Below are positions 19,778-23,615 of a stretch of 23,615 nt of DNA, in pieces. Within the stretch, counting starts at the first letter, position 1; every line of letters begins with the position of its first letter. The notes under the pieces were generated by a model, which was not told where the DNA came from, did not search any database, and was given only the letters and a program-made list of their open reading frames with translations. The DNA is from SIG603 sp964370115 (GTDB lineage: Bacteria; Bacillota; Clostridia; Oscillospirales; Acutalibacteraceae). The stretch covers positions 1 through 23,615 of the forward strand of contig CAYJIA010000034.1 in NCBI GenBank assembly GCA_964370115.1. Direction: 5' to 3'. A program made the translations under genes and the position numbers.

Positions 19778-21451
19778 ATGAATACTAAGAAAATTAACGG
19801 CTCTGATATTATTATGGAATGTCTTATAGAGCAAGGGGTAGACACGGTTTTTGGATATCCCGGAGGTGCGGTTTTAAACCTTTATGACGCACTTTATAAA
19901 TATGAGGATAAAATCACACATGTGCTGACTTCTCACGAGCAAGGCGCTGCCCACGCGGCGGACGGCTATGCGAGATCAAGCGGCAAAGTCGGCGTGTGTA
20001 TTGCCACATCGGGACCAGGAGCTACAAACCTTGTAACAGGTCTTGCAACAGCTTATATGGACTCAATCCCTATGGTTGCAATTACAGGAAACGTGGGTCG
20101 CTCTCTTTTAGGACTTGACAGCTTCCAAGAGGTTGACATTACAGGCATTACTATGTCTATTACAAAACATAATTTTCTAATTAAAAATGTCGAGGAGCTT
20201 GCCGATACGGTGAGAGAGGCATTTATAATTGCAAATACAGGCAGAAAAGGCCCTGTTTTAATTGATATTCCAAAAGATATTACGGGCGCTATGTGCGACT
20301 TTGCCTCGAAAACTCCTGTGGAAATTGAAGCAAGTACCGAACTTCCACCAAAAGAGTGGATAGACAAAACTATCGAAATGCTAAAAAATAGTAAAAAACC
20401 TATGATTTATACAGGCGGTGGTGTTATATGGTCGGGTGCAAGTAAAGCACTAGAGCAGTTTGCAGATAGACTAGACGCACCTGTGTCTTCATCTTTAATG
20501 TGCCAAGGTGGATTTAACCAAGAAAGCAATAGATATTTAGGTATGCTTGGCATGCACGGAACAAAAGTTGCAGCCCAGACCATAAAAAATTGCGATTTAT
20601 TAATTGCTGTGGGCAGTAGATTTTCTGATAGGGTTGTGGGAAATCCAGATACTTTCGCAAAAAACTTCCCTGTAATTCAAATAGACATAGACGCGGCAGA
20701 GTTTAACAAAAATATTCATGCCGATGTGAGACTAAAAGGTGATGCGAAAGTTGTTTTAGAAGAACTTTTAAAAACTTTGCCACAAAGTGACAACAGTGCA
20801 TGGACAGCCGAGATAGAAAACTGGAAAAAAGAGTATCCACTTGTGCAAAAAGGCAAGGGCGTTACACCACAAACAATTTTAGAAAAATTAAGCGAACTTA
20901 CAAATAATGAAGCAATAGTAAGTACAGAAGTAGGACAGCACCAAATGTGGACAGCTCAGTTTTATACATTTAAGCATCCGTACCAAATGCTAACTTCTGG
21001 CGGACTTGGAACCATGGGCTATGGGCTTGGTGCAAGTATCGGAGCAAAATTTGCAAATCCCGACAAGACGGTTGTAAATATCGCAGGTGACGGAAGCTTC
21101 CACATGAACCTAAACGAGCTTGCGACTGCGTCAAAATACAATGTGCCTATAATTGAAATTCTATTTGACAATCAAGTTTTGGGTATGGTAAGACAGTGGC
21201 AAAAACTATTTTACGATAACCGTTTTTCACACACTACACTTGAGAAAAAGACAAATTACGAGTTTTTGGCAAAGGCGTTTGGCATAAAAACTTTGAAAAT
21301 TGAAAAGGACGAGGACGTAGAGCCAGTGCTAAGCGAGGCGATTTCTTCGAAAGAACCAATACTAATCCACTGTGTGATTGACAGAGACATAAACGTACTT
21401 CCTATGGTGCCAACAGGTGCCTCGGTTGAAGATCCAATTCTTGATATGTAA
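19778..21451 (+). CDS. ilvB: Acetolactate synthase, large (catalytic) subunit
   Basis: Thiamine-diphosphate enzyme that condenses pyruvate with pyruvate or 2-oxobutyrate, first shared step of valine and isoleucine synthesis. 557 residues. The catalytic glutamate is E54 in SHEQGAAHAADGYAR. The ThDP/Mg motif begins GDGS at 437-440 and ends with N465 (ILFDN). FGYPGGAVLNLYDAL and SGPGATNLVTG are typical of biosynthetic AHAS rather than catabolic AlsS. An in-frame TTG at 19769 exists, but ATG at 19778 follows AAAGGATT at suitable distance. The small subunit follows at once and the T-box controls the operon. Confidence 0.95.
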   Translation: MNTKKINGSDIIMECLIEQGVDTVFGYPGGAVLNLYDALYKYEDKITHVLTSHEQGAAHAADGYARSSGKVGVCIATSGPGATNLVTGLATAYMDSIPMVAITGNVGRSLLGLDSFQEVDITGITMSITKHNFLIKNVEELADTVREAFIIANTGRKGPVLIDIPKDITGAMCDFASKTPVEIEASTELPPKEWIDKTIEMLKNSKKPMIYTGGGVIWSGASKALEQFADRLDAPVSSSLMCQGGFNQESNRYLGMLGMHGTKVAAQTIKNCDLLIAVGSRFSDRVVGNPDTFAKNFPVIQIDIDAAEFNKNIHADVRLKGDAKVVLEELLKTLPQSDNSAWTAEIENWKKEYPLVQKGKGVTPQTILEKLSELTNNEAIVSTEVGQHQMWTAQFYTFKHPYQMLTSGGLGTMGYGLGASIGAKFANPDKTVVNIAGDGSFHMNLNELATASKYNVPIIEILFDNQVLGMVRQWQKLFYDNRFSHTTLEKKTNYEFLAKAFGIKTLKIEKDEDVEPVLSEAISSKEPILIHCVIDRDINVLPMVPTGASVEDPILDM

Positions 21452-21464
21452 AGGGGTAATGAAA

Positions 21465-21944
21465 ATGGAAAGAGATTATTTAGTACTTGTAACGGCAAAA
21501 AACCATACGGGAGTAATCGGGCGTATTTCAGGACTTTTTAGCCGTAGATTTTTTAACATAATGAGCCTTGTTGCAGCTCAAAGCGAAAATCCAGATATAT
21601 CACACCTAATAATTGTGGTAAGGGGCGACGCAAACGCTGCAAGACAGGCAGAAAAGCAACTTGCAAAACTTTATGACGTGATAAATGTTGATGTTGTCGA
21701 CACAGAGAATGCTGTGGTTCGTGAATATTTAATGCTTAAAGTGAAAAATGATAAGGAAAACACAGAGAAGCTAATCTCAATTGCAAGTGTTTTTCATGCC
21801 AATGTTTTAAATGTTGATGATAACTGCTTTATCGTTGAAATTACAGGTACCCCAAGGACTATAAGCTCCTTTGTTGAACTTTATAAGGGTTATGGCATAC
21901 TTCAAATGCTTAGAACAGGTGCCATGGCAATGACTGCCGAGTGA
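21465..21944 (+). CDS. ilvN: Acetolactate synthase, small (regulatory) subunit
   Basis: Regulatory partner of IlvB that confers valine feedback control. 159 residues, the full IlvN/IlvH size. The N-terminal ACT domain reads VTAKNHTGVIGRISGLFSRR followed by NIMSLVAAQSENPDISHL, and a second domain follows from about residue 80 (REYLMLKVKND) to the end. ATGs occur at 21459 and 21465; the GGGG ribosome site at 21453-21456 suits 21465 better. The gene begins about 13 nt after the ilvB stop, so co-translation is likely. The ORF can be read farther upstream inside ilvB, but that is not plausible as a start. Confidence 0.93.
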   Translation: MERDYLVLVTAKNHTGVIGRISGLFSRRFFNIMSLVAAQSENPDISHLIIVVRGDANAARQAEKQLAKLYDVINVDVVDTENAVVREYLMLKVKNDKENTEKLISIASVFHANVLNVDDNCFIVEITGTPRTISSFVELYKGYGILQMLRTGAMAMTAE

Positions 21945-21960
21945 GAAAGGGGCTAACCAT

Positions 21961-23163
21961 ATGTTGACTTTAGACAAAGTGTATCAAGCATCTTATGTGC
22001 TTAAAAATGTTGCAAAATGTACAGAGCTTGTACACGCGCCGCTTCTAAACCAAAACGCAAATATATATTTAAAGACAGAGAATTTGCAAAATACGGGCTC
22101 GTTTAAGCTTCGTGGCGCATATTTCAAAATGTCGCAGCTATCAAAAGAAGAAAAAGCGAAAGGCGTAATCGCCTGCTCTGCGGGAAACCACGCACAAGGC
22201 GTTGCCTTTGCTGCAAAGGAAAACGAAATAAAGGCAAGAATTTGTATACCTGACGGAGCTCCGATATCAAAAGTTGAGGCGACAAAAAGGCACGGGGCAG
22301 AGGTAGTGTTGGTAAAGGGCGTATACGACGATGCATATGAGAGGGCTTGTGAGCTCCACAAAGAGCTCGGTTGCACTTTTATACACCCATATGACGACGA
22401 GGACGTAATAGCAGGGCAGGGCACAATAGCCCTTGAAATACTTGAGCAACTTGAAGATTTAGACGCGGTTATAGTTCCCATAGGCGGAGGCGGACTAATA
22501 TCGGGAATTGCATACACGATAAAGTCTTTAAATCCTAAAATAAAGGTATATGGAGTGCAGGCGACAGGCGCCATGTCTATGCTAAACTCGATTAAGAGTG
22601 GCAAGAGAGAGCAACTATCGCATGTGGCGACAATCGCCGACGGTATAGCGGTTAAATTTCCTGGAGAGCACACATTTGATATTTGCCAAAAATATGTAGA
22701 CGAGATAGTAAGCGTCACCGACGACGAGATATCCTCTGCGATTTTAGCACTTATTGAGCAACACAAAATGATAGCCGAGGGCGCAGGTGCTGTTGCTGTT
22801 GCGGCGGCGATGTTCGATAAGGTAGATATAAAAGGTAAAAATGTTGCATGCATAGTCTCAGGCGGTAATATAGACGTTACGATTTTGTCAAGGGTAATAG
22901 GACGAGGCCTACTTAAAGACGGTCGTTCAATTGATATAAGTGTGGCGCTGTCAGACAAACCAGGGCAACTGCAAACAGTCTCTTCGATAGTTGCAGGACA
23001 TGGTGCAAACGTCGTGTCGGTAAGGCATGACAGATCAGATGAAAACATGGATATAACCTCTTGTTATCTACACCTGAGAATGGAGACAAGAAACAGAGAA
23101 CACGCAGACGAGGTAGTCGAGGCGCTCAGAGAAAACGGCTATGAGATTACAGCGTATAGATAA
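21961..23163 (+). CDS. ilvA: Threonine ammonia-lyase (threonine deaminase)
   Basis: PLP enzyme converting threonine to 2-oxobutyrate and ammonia, the committed step to isoleucine. 400 residues: an N-terminal PLP domain with K49 in NTGSFKLRGA, SAGNHAQG at 73-80 and the phosphate-binding glycine loop GGGGLISG at 175-182, then one short ACT-like domain (about 326-400, SVALSDKPGQLQTV). This single-ACT 400-residue form is common in Clostridia and differs from the 510-residue E. coli IlvA with two ACT-like modules. AAAGGGG precedes the ATG, 16 nt after ilvN. Lying behind a T-box with ilvBN, it is biosynthetic rather than a catabolic TdcB. Confidence 0.94.
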   Translation: MLTLDKVYQASYVLKNVAKCTELVHAPLLNQNANIYLKTENLQNTGSFKLRGAYFKMSQLSKEEKAKGVIACSAGNHAQGVAFAAKENEIKARICIPDGAPISKVEATKRHGAEVVLVKGVYDDAYERACELHKELGCTFIHPYDDEDVIAGQGTIALEILEQLEDLDAVIVPIGGGGLISGIAYTIKSLNPKIKVYGVQATGAMSMLNSIKSGKREQLSHVATIADGIAVKFPGEHTFDICQKYVDEIVSVTDDEISSAILALIEQHKMIAEGAGAVAVAAAMFDKVDIKGKNVACIVSGGNIDVTILSRVIGRGLLKDGRSIDISVALSDKPGQLQTVSSIVAGHGANVVSVRHDRSDENMDITSCYLHLRMETRNREHADEVVEALRENGYEITAYR

Positions 23164-23188
23164 TGTCGGGCAAAATAAATGCTTTACT

Positions 23189-23208
23189 CAATTTTTCTCG
23201 AAAAATTG
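23189..23208. terminator. Weak hairpin after ilvA
   Basis: Perfect 8-bp CAATTTTT/AAAAATTG stem with CTCG tetraloop, 26 nt after the ilvA stop. It is AT-rich and lacks a T-run afterwards, so its termination role is doubtful. It is the only terminator-like structure directly behind the operon. Confidence 0.35.
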
Positions 23209-23216
23209 CGGTTTCC

Positions 23217-23339
23217 AAAGGCAGAGCCTTGGTCGTTTTCCGCAGAAAACGAAATCTTATCCTAAGAAGCGCATTTTTGAAAGTGAATTTTTGCGCAACG
23301 TGCAAAAAGAGAAAACTTTTTGTAAGAAAAAAAGTTTTA
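23217..23339. repeat. Multi-hairpin dispersed repeat, copy 2
   Basis: Second copy of the repeat at 14925-15050, same orientation. The same four hairpins are kept: AAGGC-aga-GCCTT replaces AGGGC-aga-GCCCT (a paired change), CGTTTTC-cgca-GAAAACG is identical, TTTTGCGC/GTGCAAAA keeps a G-T pair, and the long GAAAACTTTTT stem is nearly intact. Small open frames across it (23141-23363) are by-products. Confidence 0.75.
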
Positions 23340-23393
23340 TTAGGTGAGGTGCTGTCGAGTTAAGGATATTTATCGCCAAAATATATAAAAAGC

Positions 23394-23419
23394 GTAGGGG
23401 CTATCCTATGTGATAGCCC
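23394..23419 (+). repeat. REP-type hairpin, left half of an inverted pair
   Basis: GTAG (23394-23397), perfect 8-bp stem GGGCTATC/GATAGCCC with 6-nt loop. Together with 23448-23473 it forms a REPIN-like unit about 80 bp long with GTAG outward at both ends. Confidence 0.75.
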
Positions 23420-23447
23420 GAGAGAATAGGAGTCACCCTATCTTTTC

Positions 23448-23473
23448 GGGCGAACACACAGGTTCGCCCCTAC
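23448..23473 (-). repeat. REP-type hairpin, right half of an inverted pair
   Basis: Perfect 8-bp stem GGGCGAAC/GTTCGCCC followed by CTAC. The inner four base pairs differ completely from the left half, while GTAG, GGGC and GCCC are kept. Confidence 0.75.
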
Positions 23474-23537
23474 AATATTTATGTGGCGCACCTTAATGCG
23501 ATAGCTTTTTGGTGCGGTTGACGATATAGGATTTGTT

Positions 23538-23595
23538 TGGACGCGGGCAAAAAAATTCACACCCTAAGCAATGCTTAGAGCGCGAATTGTGTCCA
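23538..23595. other. Nested hairpin at the window end, function unknown
   Basis: TGGAC (23538-23542) pairs with GTCCA (23591-23595). Inside it AATTC (23554-23558) pairs with GAATT (23584-23588), and CTAAGC (23564-23569) with GCTTAG (23573-23578) around an AAT loop. Another small stem GCACC/GGTGC precedes it (about 23488-23515). No protein gene is visible after 23163. It may be the start of an RNA gene, leader or repeat cut by the window. Confidence 0.4.
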
Positions 23596-23615
23596 GCTTC
23601 AAGTTGGTGGTGCGG

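Noticed and set aside
21993..23048. 351-codon open frame on the minus strand opposite ilvA
   Set aside because: Fully antisense to a clear threonine deaminase, Ser/Pro/Ala/Ile-rich low-complexity composition, no ribosome site; a shadow of codon bias in ilvA.

Overview
The window is low-GC chromosomal DNA of an anaerobic member of the Clostridia (Firmicutes). This rests on the AGGAGG-type ribosome sites, sigma-A-like promoters, a T-box leader, a DUF1292 gene, a Firmicutes-style 6S RNA candidate and an oxygen-sensitive glycyl radical enzyme. I cannot name a species. No rRNA, tRNA, CRISPR array or prophage was seen. One run of 100 Ns (11195-11294) is probably an assembly artefact.

Left part (1-4960, minus strand): serS and valS are separated by an intergenic patch of 7-nt tandem repeats and small hairpins. 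Upstream of valS lies the activase of a glycyl radical enzyme. Between 4961 and 5057 two good sigma-A promoters point away from each other and share -10 bases. The leftward one serves the activase and the rightward one serves a split chromate-type transporter pair (5058-6190). Then come the glycyl radical enzyme (6298-8703) and a fructose-6-phosphate-aldolase-like transaldolase (8725-9420). A YbiW/PflD-like GRE beside an FSA-type aldolase matches the E. coli anhydroglycolysis loci, so a role in breaking down 1,5-anhydrohexitol phosphates is a reasonable hypothesis.

Middle part (9432-14854, plus strand): a tightly packed run of accessory genes: a RAYT/Y1 transposase, Nudix hydrolase, SAM methyltransferase, nitroreductase (split by the false gap), aldo/keto reductase, TrmH/SpoU RNA methyltransferase, Dabb protein and a membrane-anchored alpha/beta hydrolase. 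The RAYT gene carries an inverted pair of GTAG-headed hairpins inside its own reading frame. The same hairpin family, with different stem sequences, recurs at 15.1 kb and 23.4 kb.

14855-17233 is almost gene-free. It holds heptad repeats, a multi-hairpin dispersed repeat, REP-type hairpins, a probable 6S RNA with its terminator (minus), a DUF1292 gene (minus), and then about 1.2 kb with a strong promoter at its start and an intrinsic terminator at its end but no convincing protein. I read this last stretch as a candidate long structured non-coding RNA; it is the best lead for something undescribed.

Right part (17234-23615): a GNAT acetyltransferase, a YjfB-like small protein (minus), a HAD phosphatase with a P-loop kinase-like protein, then a T-box-controlled ilvB-ilvN-ilvA operon for isoleucine/valine synthesis. 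After ilvA come a second copy of the multi-hairpin repeat, another inverted REP pair, and an unexplained nested hairpin cut by the window end.
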